From Chalara sp. BL73 (taxonomy: Eukaryota; Ascomycota; Leotiomycetes; Helotiales): a stretch of DNA of 64,000 nucleotides. The stretch lies in NCBI GenBank assembly GCA_918026815.1, contig CAKJVC010000059.1, positions 1 to 64,000 of the forward strand, given 5' to 3'. Of the stretch, positions 10,425 through 21,850 are shown piece by piece. The notes under the pieces are model-generated. The model searched no databases and was not told the origin of the DNA. It saw nothing but the letters and a program-made list of their open reading frames with translations. Each line of letters starts with the position of its first letter. The first letter of the stretch is position 1. Both the position numbers and the translations under genes were made by a program.

Positions 10425-11884
10425 TCACAGTGAGAACGAGCGATTACTGTTCAAGGGAGGAGTGGTTGTTGTTGTAGCAGTTGGATCAGCTATCGTTTCT
10501 GTGATATCGGCATTTCGAAGAGCCTCCAACGAAAGGCGAAGGTGGTTCATAGATGTAGACATGTGGTATCTCCCTTAATCTTGTCTTTGGGATTTGGTCG
10601 TCTTGATTGCGAGTAATACTTTGTGTAGAATCTATTACTATCTACAAGTTTGAGCGCACGGGTCGTCGTTAATGTCGAATAAAAAGGAAGGAGAAAGCCC
10701 GAAATGGTGTAGATTTTGTTCTTTTCGAGAACCAATGAAGATGGAAAATTATATGCTAACTCAGAGATGGCGCAATCAGTGAGTAGGTTGGTTGATAATC
10801 TTTGGCTCTTTCTTGTATTTTATGGTATTTCAAACTTGCACTTTCTTCAATTGTGTCCTCGGTCCTGGGAAGGAACGAGCAGTCTTCAGCAGTAGACATA
10901 AGAATACGATGTTTTATTTTTTGACTCTATATACATTCTTATATGACTTGAACCGAGATAGATATGTCGCCTAGACTGCTGTGAATTGAGAAGCGGGTTG
11001 TGGGTAGTTAAGTACAGCAGATATTGACGCTTCTGGGTACGATTAGCACTAAGTCCGAGGCAGTCGTGCCCCTGGCCGGGATGAAAAAACAACACATTTA
11101 ATATTTCTGGGTCTCCCCACATGATCATACAACATATTCCTAGGCCAAGCTATACCTGCGTTGAGCGCTCCAAAAGAGTTTCAGCCGTCTCATACCGAAT
11201 CTTTAGTATTGCCTGGTTCATTAGCCACCTTCCTCCATCACGGTCTCACCTACTTCCTTTGTGCCATCAACCGCGCCTGCTATGCCCCATCTGGAGATTC
11301 CTGCTCCATCAACATCATGTGCCGGAATCAAAGTTTTCACTAGCAGCAGCAGCAAGTTTGTGGTTCTCTCGGAACAAAGCACAATCTGAAGCTTATTTCT
11401 GGATGATTCTGTATTGCTGCTAGGTATAGACACCATCTGGCGCTACGGAGTGCTTATTGAACAAAGTGGCTGTTTGTATCACTCTCTGTGATACTTCGTA
11501 TTGATGACTTGCAATTGCTTAAGTCGGTTACCCACGGGGCACGTAGCACCGCGATCTCAGCGCAGTGCTATATATGCTCGTTGCAGGTGGTTGACTTGTT
11601 CTTGACTCGCACATGTTATTTTTGTGTCAAAAACAAAACATTTCCAATTATTTCTGTAATCTGCATTCTTTTAAGCCGCAGATGGTTAGGTTATCATTCT
11701 TATTACTATGAGCTTCTGTATCTCAGCATGACATTCTTTGATCTATTGAGTAACTTCAGTCTATCTGCACAGGTCCCCTCGCGGATGAAAACTCTGTTGA
11801 AATGAAATAATTTTTCTAACCACCCAATTCTAGGTCGCTCAATATACAGGGTGTTGAACCACAATAGATGCACAGGAAGGCGTT
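10425..11884. other. Intergenic region, 1.5 kb
   Basis: Only short overlapping open frames, none family-like. A CCCACGGGGC string at 11531-11540 matches a motif repeated in the hAT flank near 21.9 kb, but a single match is weak evidence for a relic. Confidence 0.5.
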
Positions 11885-14126
11885 TTAGTCTTGGACATCA
11901 AAGCTTGTCTCCTCTCTTATTTTCCTGATACTCTCCCCATCATCTCCATACTCGGTAACGACCCATAAGCAAAACTGCTCCCATTCAATGGACCATTGCT
12001 TTAGCCTCTCTGCTCGAACACCACTTCCCAGGGATGCCTCTTTGATATCGTGGAGCCAGGCCGCAGATGTTTGATCTTCAAACGCTGCCCAGCGTACACT
12101 ATTCTCTGCGAGTGACCCTAGGCCAGCGAGTCCAAGATTATCCCAACCTTGTAGCGCCTGCCAGAAGTCATGACTCATTCCGTTCACGCCTTGCCCAAGT
12201 ATTGATGGATCGTCATTCGAGAGTGAGCAGGAGACTCCACGGGCGAGTAGTGCTGGCAAAGGGTGAGAAAGGACCGAAGCACACAATCGAAGAATCTCGT
12301 TAGATATCGGGCAACTCTCAACAAGTATTTTCTTCTCCTTGACCATGTCGATCAGAAGTGGGTGTTTATAAAGCGAATATCCATCTTAATATGATTAGGT
12401 CAGTAATTGCTTAAAATATTATTCTAGCCGCACAAGAATAGAAGATAGCAGAATAGGTAATGGAGGGGAGAAGGTCACTCAAATAGTACTTACGTCCAAT
12501 TCTTCGAGTACCAAGGAGGACAGCATCAAACAGGTTTTGGTCTGTATCATTGCCATCACCTAAGCATTCGCCTGCATGAAAGAAAAATGGGATCTCCTAG
12601 ATTCAAAAATCAGGTCAGCGTGTCTCCAAGTTAAACCTTACCAATAAAAAGACACGATTCGAAGCAGTAATTCATGCTCTTCGGGTTCGACTTACAACAC
12701 CTTCAGTTGCACATTGCTTCCTAAACCAGAATAATTCTGGTATCAGGTCTTTCAATGGTCGACCTGCATCCTCCTGACCTACTAGATCATAACCACTAAT
12801 CAGATGGGGATATGCTAACTATTGGGATAAAGTTAGCGAGCAATTTTTGGTGGAAGTGTCAAGATAAAGAACCTAGAGATGGATCGTGGGTGATGGACGT
12901 CAATACCTTGATAGCAATACACGCGTCCATATCCTCGATTATCTTTCTTGTGTCCAAGGCTCTGAGGCCAGTCCATATCATTCGACAGCCCCAAAAGTTC
13001 TTTCCTTCCTCGGATGCCTTGAAGCTCTCAATTGATTCACCGAAGATTTGAAACATTCGATCATATGAGCTTTCTGCTTCTTCGGACCCTTCTTTGAAAT
13101 AATGAAATGCAAATGCAAGCCTCACATCAACCCATTTTACCCCGTCTGCGAGCAATTGCTGTAACATCCTTATCATAAACTAGTTTAAATGAGCTCTAAA
13201 CCCAAGCCAAACCACTGTTTAGTGAACTAACCTTCTTGAAGATTGGCTCATAGAAAACGATTGTACTCAATATAACAAATACGGATTGAAACTTTCTCCA
13301 TACCGCATCAACTCCGTGATGATGCTCGATAGACTCTGTCTCCGTGATGGTGCAGCGAGAGCTCAGCCAGCTCAAAAATCCGGCCTTTCCCCATTTGGGA
13401 AATTCGCAACAGCTTCTGTGAGTAATACTGGGGTGTTGGGAACATATTCGAGCTCCAAATTGATTTCTCATTTACTATATTTTCCTTAGTGAATCTTTGA
13501 CGCTGAAAAGCATAGAATGTGGAATACCATGCTCATCGTTCATATATCGAAATTTAACGGGTGCAATTTCAAGCTCATGTGGCGTTGATATTGGTGTAGA
13601 ACAGTATATATGCATGCCAGGGGTGGATAACAGGGTATCAAATAAGAATTCCTGGTCCACCAGAGCATCGAAGTGGGCGTGGAGTAATGCTCCTTTGGGC
13701 ATCCTCCTCACAATTTGCCACAACTTGGTTGTCTCCATGCGATTTTTTGCCAAACCAAACATCATTCCGGGGTATATGTTGACACCTGTCTCTTGAGCCA
13801 GCGCATCTTCAAATTCTGCCGTCCATATTGTCTTCTTCTCTTCTTCCCGGATGCGATTAACGATCTCGCAGGCTTCTTTTGCGATTGGAGACAGGGAGTT
13901 TCGAAATGCATAGTCTTACCAGAAATATTAGCCTAGCCTCAGATTTTGAAAAGCTTCGCCTACCACTGCGCTGCTTCTTTTCTTGGGCAATCAAAGCAGC
14001 TTGTCCTTCCATATACTTGCGTATGAACGGGTCGTCGGTCGTAGGTACTCCTTGACGAATCTCCTCCCAATCTTCTTCTGGTAGAGTAGTAGGCCACCCT
14101 AACTCAGATACCCGGGGATGGCTCAT
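11885..14126 (-). pseudogene. Adenosine deaminase-like (CECR1/ADGF-type) gene with three frame breaks
   Basis: Encodes a metal-dependent deaminase of the adenosine deaminase superfamily, closest to the fungal CECR1/ADGF-like group. Visible motifs: HxH in LLHAHFDA, FHAGE, HGYSLYKHP, and SNDDP near the C-terminus, covering the usual zinc and catalytic positions. Exons on the minus strand: 14126-13964, 13914-13232, 13179-12907, 12818-12696, 12596-12494 and 12384-11885, joined by plausible GT-AG introns of 49-109 bp. Exon 2 is broken three times: near 13480-13505, at the G4 run 13430-13433, and at the C4 run 13389-13392. Between breaks each piece is family-like (KSIWSSN, then LLTEAVANFPNG, then GKAGFLSWLSSRCTI). 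Each break is explained by one missing base. The rest is well preserved, so decay is recent or the bases are missing from the assembly. Confidence 0.8.
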
Positions 14127-14962
14127 TTTGTGCTTTAAGTAAGTAATTTATTTGAGAAGATTTGAACTCTCCCGTTCACTAAATATCTTGTTTATATGCA
14201 AGTTCCGTCAAGGTGGGGTGCAATGCCTATGGCGGGGTCCTACTTGGCGAGTCCAGTTTCAACTACAGCAGATCAGCAAGAAAGTGAATTCCCGTTTGTC
14301 GGTTGGCTCGATGGACCTATTAATGATAGTAAGTCTCAGAGATATGAATTTTTTCTGGATCCTGACAATCTCAAATGAGCAGTATACCATGAAGTAGGAT
14401 AAGCTACAAGTGCAAATACAAAGATGGGGAAACTTCCTTTGTCTATCCATCGCAGGATCACGGCCGCCGGTCTCCGGCTGGCATGACTAAGACCCATTCG
14501 GATCCAAGCTGCTGATGGAAACATTGACTGATACTTCCCTAAATCCTGTCTTTCGCTGTTAAGACTCTTTGTAGGCGATTTTAATAGCTTGATCCTTGTC
14601 TGGTTTGGCTAAAATTATCATTTTGAAAGGTATTACAGCTGAAAAGCCCTTTGGACAACGGAGGTCTATCTGGTAGATTGACCTCCGTACTTAACCTACC
14701 GCAAATCATAGTTGAATTTTAATACTGGAAAAGGAAGGAACCACATGTGAGGCAAAGATATGTATAAAATATTACTCTATATCACAGTAATGAGCATTAG
14801 GATGGCATGCTTAGAGGAGGCCACGGAAGTGTGCATAGCTTGAAGGCAACGCAGAGTCAAAACAACGCCAGCCGATCTAGCTCTACCAAATCTTCATAAC
14901 GCATTCCTGGATCTCGAAAGAAGGAGCATGCATGCCTCTCATTGTAAAAAGACCTTGCTCTT
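14127..14962. other. Intergenic region
   Basis: Between the deaminase-like gene and TFB5. Short open frames only; no supported gene. Confidence 0.55.
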
Positions 14963-15283
14963 TCAATCAGCGTCCGATCCAGAAGCTTCAGGCTCCTGAA
15001 GGGTCTCCTTCAGCACCTGTAAGTTTTAGTAACAGAGCAACTCCGAAAAGCCCGTAACTCACATCGTCTAGCCGCATCTTCAGTAGGGCGACCATATTTT
15101 CTTTGATTACGAGACGCTGCTCATCAAGATCCTCCACAATGAAAGCATTCTCCTCGGCATCGATCTTGAGGATGATAGCCTTTATTGAAGGGTCACACTC
15201 CACAAGTACACCTGCTATGTGTTATTTTTCGATACTTAGTTTCTAAGCATAGAGTGTCTTTTACCTCTGATAGCTCGAGGCAT
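14963..15283 (-). CDS. TFB5: TFIIH subunit TFB5/GTF2H5 (TTDA), 73 aa
   Basis: The small subunit of the TFIIH core, acting in nucleotide-excision repair and RNA polymerase II initiation, where it stabilises the Tfb2 (p52) subunit. Three exons on the minus strand: 15283-15265 (19 nt), 15211-15063 and 15016-14963, with introns of 53 and 46 bp. The product starts MPRAIRGVLVECDPSIKAII and continues with the family blocks AFIVEDLDEQRLVIKE and LLKMRLDDVLKETL. The length matches the family (about 70 residues). The tiny first exon and the introns mean that no single open frame reveals the gene. It is intact, in contrast to both neighbours. Confidence 0.93.
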
Positions 15284-15877
15284 TGCACCGACGCCTAGAT
15301 TGCAGGTGTCTGGTATTCGAATCTTGAGATTGCAAGTAAGTCCAAAAGGTACTCTTTTGCCCCACCAGCCATGTGTTTTCTGCTTACGTACTGCAGGGAT
15401 GCCCTGTATGAGCCTGAGTCCAACAAATCACGGTGTGCCAAGCCGTCAGCATCTGCAGGATCCATCAAAATTGGGGGCTGTTTCCTGAGCTTCATTCTAA
15501 TCATACTCCCAAGCCTCCTAACATGTAACTTGAAGGAGAAAACTATCCATCATTATTGGACATCAACATGGGAAATGCTAGCCGTATGTTCAGCCGCAGC
15601 CCGAGCTGTAGAGAGGTCAAGGCCCGGCGGTTATATTGAACATTCTACGCCGCATAGGAGCATTACCTGCATGTAGGTTGGTGAGTTGTTGGTTGTATAA
15701 ATGTTGGATTCTCAAACGTTCACCCCTTTCTCCTTAGATCTTTGTTATCATCCTTTCTGTCTAACAGGAAGCACAACTGAACGAAGGTGCACATTATTTC
15801 CTGATAGTATGCTATCGTATATTAACAAGGCTCGAGGCTTGAAGGGGAATATCAAGGGAGCAGGAGTAAGAGGGAAC
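15284..15877. other. Divergent spacer between TFB5 and the calpain-like gene
   Basis: Presumed promoters of both genes. Open frames on either strand (for example minus 15504-15295) show no recognisable similarity. Confidence 0.5.
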
Positions 15878-18485
15878 ATGGATAGCAATGACGACAGTTC
15901 CTCAGGGTCTTCCCAGTCAGGACTTCAAAATGCTAGAGATGGACAAATTCTATTCACACCAGCAGTGCCAGCTTCAAAGAAGAAAAGCAGTCGCCGCAAG
16001 ACAGCATAAACGAATTTTGGAGTAAATTTGATAGCAAGACTCCAGGAAGGTGAGCCACTTCCTACAATCAGTTACTGTGCCAATGTGAAGCTGCTAACCA
16101 TGTATTCTCTAGAGCTTCCACAATTCTGCCGAAGAACAACTATGCGAAGAAAGTAGGCGCAAGCAAAAATTGGTCATCCCAGGAGAAAACGCAGTAGCAT
16201 CCTACGAAGAAGCGGCAAAGACCTGCAAGGATAAGGTGGCGAGGATCGTGAAAGAGTGTCGTCGAGTCAATCAAAAATATCGCGATCCACATTTTGACAT
16301 TGAGTTTGACTTGAAATGGGGCATTAACAACACCCTTACATCACTCAAGGATACGTCCGACTACGAACCCAGATTTTCTCCTGGCTCTGTAAAGAGAGTT
16401 GGAGATATTTTCGAACAACCAGAGTTCTACAAAGGCGGTGCAGCTGCCGAAGATATTCGACAAGGTGCGGACGGAGACTGTTGGTTCCTGGCCGCACTTT
16501 CAACTTTGGCCAATAAGCAAGGCTTGATCGAGAAAGTTTGCGTGGCTAGAGACGAAAATGTTGGTGTTTATGGTTTCGTGATTTACCGTGATGGCGAATG
16601 GGTGAGTGAGATTATTGATGACAAGTTATTCTTGATAAAGCCAGATTACGATGAGAGCTGGGTGGAACGGAATTTGATCGACGATCACCAGCGTATCAAC
16701 TCAGAAGAGGATTATCAAAAAATTTATCAGGTATTTACAACCGTCATGTCATTGATTCAGCTATTGATAGATGTAGTCCGGTTCAAGCGCATTGTACTTT
16801 GCCCAGTGCGAAGATCCCAACGAGACGTGGTTGCCACTTCTGGAGAAAGCCTTTGCCAAGGCACATGGTGATTACGAGGCCATTGAAGGTGGATTCACCG
16901 GTGAAGCTATCGAGGATCTGACGGGAGGAGTGACAACCGAGATCTTCAGTTCAGATATCCTTGACAAGGAGTACTTCTGGAAAGAGGAGCTCTTGAAGGT
17001 CAATAAGGACTTTCTATTTGGTTGCGCTGCAGGAATATTCTGGGGCCCATGGGGTGAGCGCAAAGGCATTATCGAGGGACATGCATACTCTATCATGAGG
17101 GCTGTTGAGATTGATGGCAAAAGACTTGTTCTGCTCAGAAATCCATGGGGAACGTACGAGTGGAAAGGAGCATGGAGTACGTCCCACATTTTGTCGTCAA
17201 TGCTACATACCTGCTGACACATTCAGGCGATGGCAGCAAAGAATGGACACCGGAATGGATGCAAAAACTAGATCATCGTTTCGGAGATGATGGTGCATTC
17301 TGGATGTCTTACGAAGATCTCCTGAAGAAGTATCAAACTTTCGACCGAACCCGGCTCTTTGATGATGAATGGAAAGTCACCCAACAATGGACACAGTTGG
17401 AAGTGTCCTGGTCTACAGACTACCATAGTACCAAATTTGCGTTCACGGTGGAAAAGAAGGCGCCTATTGTACTTGTTTTATCTCAGGTAAGTAATTTGAT
17501 ATTCGGAAAGAACAATCTGCTAATGTATGAAGCTCGATGGCCGATATTTTTGCGGACTTGGCGGCCAGTATCAGTTCAAATTGAGCTTTAGAGTTCATAA
17601 ATCTGGGGAAGAAGAGTACATCGTTCGAAGCCATGGTAATTATTGGATGAGCAGATCTGTCACGGCAGAATTGGAGCTGGATCCTGGCGAGTACCATGTG
17701 CTAGTAAAAGTTGAGGCAGAAGAGAAGTGGACTTCTGCCTGTAGAGGACGTTGTCCGTAACAATGCGAAGGACCGGCGTGAGCATAGTGGATTATGAAAA
17801 GCAAAACGGTGATAAAGCAGTTGTCGGCAAATCTGCTAAAGAGTTGAAAAATGACGGGATTGCCAAGCATAAACGATCCATTTTAGTAAGTTTCAGATTA
17901 ATATAATGATTCGTATAACGCTAATACAATTTCAGGATGCCAAAAAGCTTGAATTTAAGTTTTGGCAAAGAAAATGGCGCCGAAGCCGTCGATCTTTGTT
18001 CCGCAAAATCCGAAAGCTTGCTGCTGGTGGACAGGAATACTTGGAAAGAACAAGCTGTCCTTACATTTACAAGAAGTACAAATTTCTACTAATTTTTATA
18101 CTAATCTGCTAACTGATATAGCAAATTCTATGCGTATAAAACTCCTGAAAGATACTTTACTCAAGGAGAAAAGGCAATTTGGAAAAATCTTGCAGCATGG
18201 GCATACGGAAATGAAGAGTGGATCGATCTGCCGGGCCCTGCAAATTGGTGGCCAGCCGACGATAAGTTAAATGACACAGGATTCGGCTTCTCCGATTCGT
18301 TGACAGGCCATAGAGAAGCGTTTGATATGGTATATGCTACGGAAATTCCGGAAGATGGATCATACGAACGTATTTTCCCCGCTTATAATGATTTGTTTTT
18401 GATGACAGACAATTCTTTAAGTCAAACAATCGTTAAAGCATTCTTTGGTTTACAAAGCAGCTTTCAAAAGCCGCGTAAGCTGTAA
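15878..18485 (+). pseudogene. Calpain-like cysteine protease with several frame breaks
   Basis: A fungal calpain-family (C2) protease. The catalytic triad is present: Cys in QGADGDCWFLAAL, His in EGHAYSIM and Asn in RNPWG. The following C2L-like domain (VLVLSQLDGRYF, then RSVTAELELDPGEYHVLVKV) is also present. Start chosen at 15878 (MDSNDDSSSGSSQSG). Introns: 16050-16112, 16731-16776, 17177-17226, 17487-17532, 17886-17935 and 18076-18121. Frame breaks: 16000-16006 (before INEFWSKFD), the A5 run 16165-16169 (before LVIPGENAVASYEE), about 17725-17732 (before LLPVEDVVRNNAKDRRE) and about 17780-17784 (before IVDYEKQNGDKAVV). The last exons encode a tail I do not recognise (YKTPERYFTQGEKAIW to the stop). 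That tail may be the gene's own C-terminus or a neighbouring gene. The triad is intact, but the present sequence cannot make one continuous protein. Confidence 0.75.
18076..18121 (+). other. Intron of the calpain-like tail carrying the TACTAAT motif
   Basis: Donor GTACAA, acceptor ATATAG. It contains TTTTTATACTAAT, the motif that also fills the introns of the hAT transposase downstream, followed by CTAAC. Splicing joins YIYK to KFYAYKTP in frame (AA + C). Confidence 0.55.
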
Positions 18486-18550
18486 ATGTATATGTAGTTT
18501 TTAAGTATATACAACAAATGAAGCAAGGAACTTTAAGCAGATATATTCAA

Positions 18551-18575
18551 TTTTATACTAATCTTTATACTAATC
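18551..18575 (+). repeat. TACTAAT dimer, left of the transposase gene
   Basis: Two adjacent copies of a 12-13-bp unit (TTTTATACTAAT, then CTTTATACTAATC) in the 5' flank of the transposase. The same dimer recurs in transposase introns 2 and 3 and in the 3' flank. Confidence 0.75.
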
Positions 18576-19183
18576 ATTATATTTTACATTAATTTTTGGA
18601 AGTTTAATTATAACCTTTAATATGTACAATTTTTTGGAAGTAGTAATTTAACTTGTGTTTAAATACTTGTTTTTTCTTTCCGATTTGATGCTTTTTTTTT
18701 ACTTGCACACTTTTGTTGCTATGGAGTCAAGCAATTCGCAAGACTTTTTCTGATCCTTTTAGCTCATTTGAGCCAAATACTTCTGACAATTTACTATTTT
18801 CGCAAATTGGTCCAAAAAACCTATATTTTCGATGGGAACTCGAATATCACGATAAGTTTGTTGAATGGTGGTTAAGTACACAATGGGCAGTTCAAGCAGT
18901 TGCAAACCAATCAATTGATTTGGTAAAGCAATTAAATTGGAAATCTCAAAATCGAAAATCTATTGCTTGGAAACAATTCGATCAAGGAATACACCGGATC
19001 ACCGGAGAGCCTAAAGTCATATGTCAAAACTGCAACAAGGTTCTCGCACATCCAAATACGCGGAATACCGGCACAAAAGCTTTGTCTGGTCATATAGCGT
19101 CTCGGCAATGCTTTGTTTATTCTAGCCAAAGTAATACAAGGCAGAAAAAAGTGGAAGACATGTTTCACGCTATCTCTGTAAGT

Positions 19184-19208
19184 AGATTAGTATAAATATT
19201 AGTATAAT
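19184..19208 (-). repeat. Inverted TACTAAT dimer in transposase intron 1
   Basis: Reads GATTAGTATAAATATTAGTATAATG on the plus strand, which is the reverse complement of the dimer found in introns 2 and 3. Intron 1 runs 19178-19223. Confidence 0.6.
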
Positions 19209-19950
19209 GTCTAATATTAATAGCAACCAATCTTTACGAAGCAAGCATTTCACGACCAGGTTCTTGCAACTATTGTTTCACTTCGTACTTCTTTCCGCGC
19301 AGTCGAAAATCCTGAATGGAGAAAGCTAGCTGTTATGCAAAATCCAAATTTCGAACTTCCTTCTGCAACAACTATGAAGAATCGACTAATGGAACAATCA
19401 GTCAAACTTGAACAGAACATGCTTTCAAATGTTGTTCCTGGAAGCAAAATTGCAATTTCTCTTGATTGCTGGTCTAGTACAACAAGACTATCATTTATGG
19501 GTATAATAGCTCACTATATTGATAAGTCATGGGTTCTTTGTCAAGAATTAATAGGATTTGAAAGTTTAGTAAACGTTCATTCCGGAAATGCGCTTGCTCA
19601 AGTTGTCAATAACGTTTTTCAACAGCACAATCTTTTTGATCGTGTTGTTTCAATTACAACTGATAATGCGAGTTCGAATACTACAATGGTTCTCGAAATC
19701 AACGGATACTTACAAGAAGCTTTGAAAGCTAATAGTATTCTAAAAAAGAAAGTCCAACACGTGCCGTGTTTATCGCATGTGATTCAGCTTAGTCTTCAAG
19801 CACTTTTGGGCTTTGTTCAATTGAGGCCTACTAACGACACATTTGTTCGGAATTGGGTAGCAGAAAAAGAGCTGTCTGATCTTGAGAGAATCAAAGCTAG
19901 TGACAAACGTGGTATTCCATATATACTAGCAAAGGTATGTAACACGTGAC

Positions 19951-19975
19951 TTTTATACTAATTTTTATACTAATC
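19951..19975 (+). repeat. TACTAAT dimer in transposase intron 2
   Basis: Two units of TTTTATACTAAT within intron 19935-19984. The second unit ends about 9 bases before the acceptor AG and could serve as the branch site. Confidence 0.8.
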
Positions 19976-20818
19976 TTATATTAGATTCGAAAGCTTGCTA
20001 TTCTTGTTAATTCCAGTGCACAGCGGAAACATCGATTTCAAAGAGTTCAACAAGAACAAATCAGAGATTCATCTTCTCCGAATGATCCAGTTCTTACATT
20101 GTTAATTGATGTATGCACTCGATGGGACTCAACAGTGCATATGATTCTTCGTGCATTGCGTCTTAAAGAGTCTATCAATCAATTTTGCAGTGCATACGAT
20201 CCTGCTAAGCCTTTTTCTTTTTCTGCATTAGAATGGAAAAAACTTGGCTATTTGGCCGATTTGTTACGTCCTTTCAATTTTTTTACAACAACAATCGGCA
20301 AAACAACAAGCATAACATTGCCTTATGCTTTATCAATTTACGATGAATTGTTTGAACACTTGCAAGAATCTCGCCGAGTATTAACCAAAAAGTCTGTTGC
20401 TCAACTTTGGGTAAAAGATTTAATTGGTGCGATTAACGCTGCAGAAGCCAAGCTTGATACTTACTATAACAAAACATATAGTAGTCTTGGTAGTTTGTAT
20501 GGCATCGGAGCAATTCTTGATCCAAAATCGAAGCTAAAATGCTTTGAAGAAGATTACTGCTGGCTTAATTTCAAAACAGTTGATTGGGCCAAAGAATTTG
20601 AGCGTCAATTTCGGTCGTTATACGATACGGAATATAAAGAAAAGTCTACGAATGCTGACCGACTTTCTCAAATTCGAGAAGTTAATCACGACCCTTTAGC
20701 ATTGGCATTAAGTCGCAAGCGCTTTACTCGAGACATTCAGAACCCTTATCGCAAAGATGATGACTTTTCTCCTTCTGAAATTGATGAATGGCTGGCTATG
20801 AGTATGTTTACAATTCTA

Positions 20819-20845
20819 CTTTTTATACTAATTTTTATACTAATC
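20819..20845 (+). repeat. TACTAAT dimer in transposase intron 3
   Basis: Two TTTTTATACTAAT units within intron 20802-20862, nearly identical to the copy in intron 2. Confidence 0.8.
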
Positions 20846-21533
20846 TTTGTGTTGTTTTTTAGAGCCTGATAATCGATCACCGCTACTTGTTTGGAAATCG
20901 CTTGAAACACAGCTTCCTGGCTTATCAGCAATGGCTAGAGACTTACTTTGTATCCCGATGGCCGGTGTTGGAGTAGAACGTGCTTTTAGTTTTGCACGTG
21001 ATATATGCGGATATCGCCGTGGCCAGCTTCAACCGACAACTATTCGGTCGCTTCTTTTGGTTTATCATTCGCTCGTTGAACATTCACGAACACGTGAGCT
21101 TCAAAATCTACTATTTTCAACTATTAATATCCAGGATATGACACTTGAAGATATGGAAACGGAAATTAAAACGCGAGAAAATGATCTTGAAGTCCAACTT
21201 GATCAAATTGATCTTTGGGAAAATCATTACTATATTAGTGATGAAGAACCAGAAGGAAACGAAGAAGTTCGAACTCGTCGTGCTCAAGAACGCTGGGATT
21301 ACAAGATTTCTAAATCTTTACGTCAATCAATTCATCAAAATCAGCCACTTTCGACTACTCAGTTTCAAAATACACTTAGGAATCGCCGCGAACCGTCAAT
21401 TGAAACAACGAACTGGGAACTATCTAGTAATAGTAGTCAAGAGCTGCCTCGACTTCCGACTCCTGGTATTGGTAATATTGTGCCGGATACTCCAATAGGC
21501 ATTCACAGGTCAAAAAAGCAAAAAAAAAATTAG

Positions 21534-21849
21534 TTTTAGAATATTAGTGTTGTATTATTATAATTCACAATTTTTTCCACTCTATTACAATATGTTTAGA
21601 TTTAACATTTGAAGTTTAATTTTTATACTAATTTTTATACTAATCAACCACTTTGCATTTCAAGTACTTTTGTAAAAACAAGTATACAAAATAGCCTTGT
21701 TTAACCTGTGTGCACATAGAAAAATCAATGCCAAAACTGGAAAGAATCATCTCGATACTAGAATACCTCGTATATTTTTAAAATTCCGCCAGTCCGCCCT
21801 ACATTCTTGTAGAGGAGTTTGACTGTAGTTTCTATATTTAGTTAATCTT
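21534..21849. other. AT-rich 3' flank of the hAT element
   Basis: Non-coding. It contains another TACTAAT dimer at 21621-21645. It probably belongs to the element. Confidence 0.5.
21621..21645 (+). repeat. TACTAAT dimer, right of the transposase gene
   Basis: Two units (TTTTTATACTAAT, then TTTTATACTAATC), the same as the intronic copies. Confidence 0.8.
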
Positions 21850-21850
21850 A

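Larger units (their letters stand above)
18721..21533 (+). mobile_element. hAT-family transposase gene with BED zinc finger
   Basis: A four-exon DNA-transposase gene: to 19177, 19224-19934, 19985-20801 and 20863-21533, with introns of 46, 50 and 61 bp. A BED-type zinc finger lies in exon 1 (CQNCNK ... GHIASRQC). The RNase-H-like core has ISLDCWSSTTRLSFMGI, SITTDNASSN and VPCLSHVIQLSLQALLG. The hAT dimerisation domain ends the core (AMARDLLCIPMAGVGVERAFS, then YRRGQLQPTTIRSLLLV). The tail is Gln/Ser-rich with a basic SKKQKKN end. About 880 codons are otherwise free of stops, so the copy looks recent. The ATGs at 18688 and 18721 (MESSNSQD) are one frame away from the rest; the shift lies in the T5 run about 18746-18750. 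The gene is AT-rich compared with its neighbours. No left terminal inverted repeat was found. Confidence 0.9.

Noticed and set aside
11531..11540. CCCACGGGGC match to the hAT flank motif
   Set aside because: A single 10-base match with no flanking similarity is weak evidence for a transposon relic.
13498..13522. Tiny intron (GTATTC to TTTTCAG) explaining the first frame break of the deaminase-like gene
   Set aside because: Only about 25 bp and the phase does not restore the frame.
15295..15504. Minus-strand open frame upstream of TFB5
   Set aside because: Lies in the presumed leader of TFB5; no recognisable family and no supporting signals beyond openness.
18486..18712. Left terminal inverted repeat of the hAT element
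   Set aside because: No sequence matching the GC-rich right block was found in this AT-rich stretch or further left.
18713..21533. Heavy repeat-induced point mutation of the transposase
   Set aside because: About 880 codons lack stops, which is incompatible with strong RIP, although the region is AT-rich.
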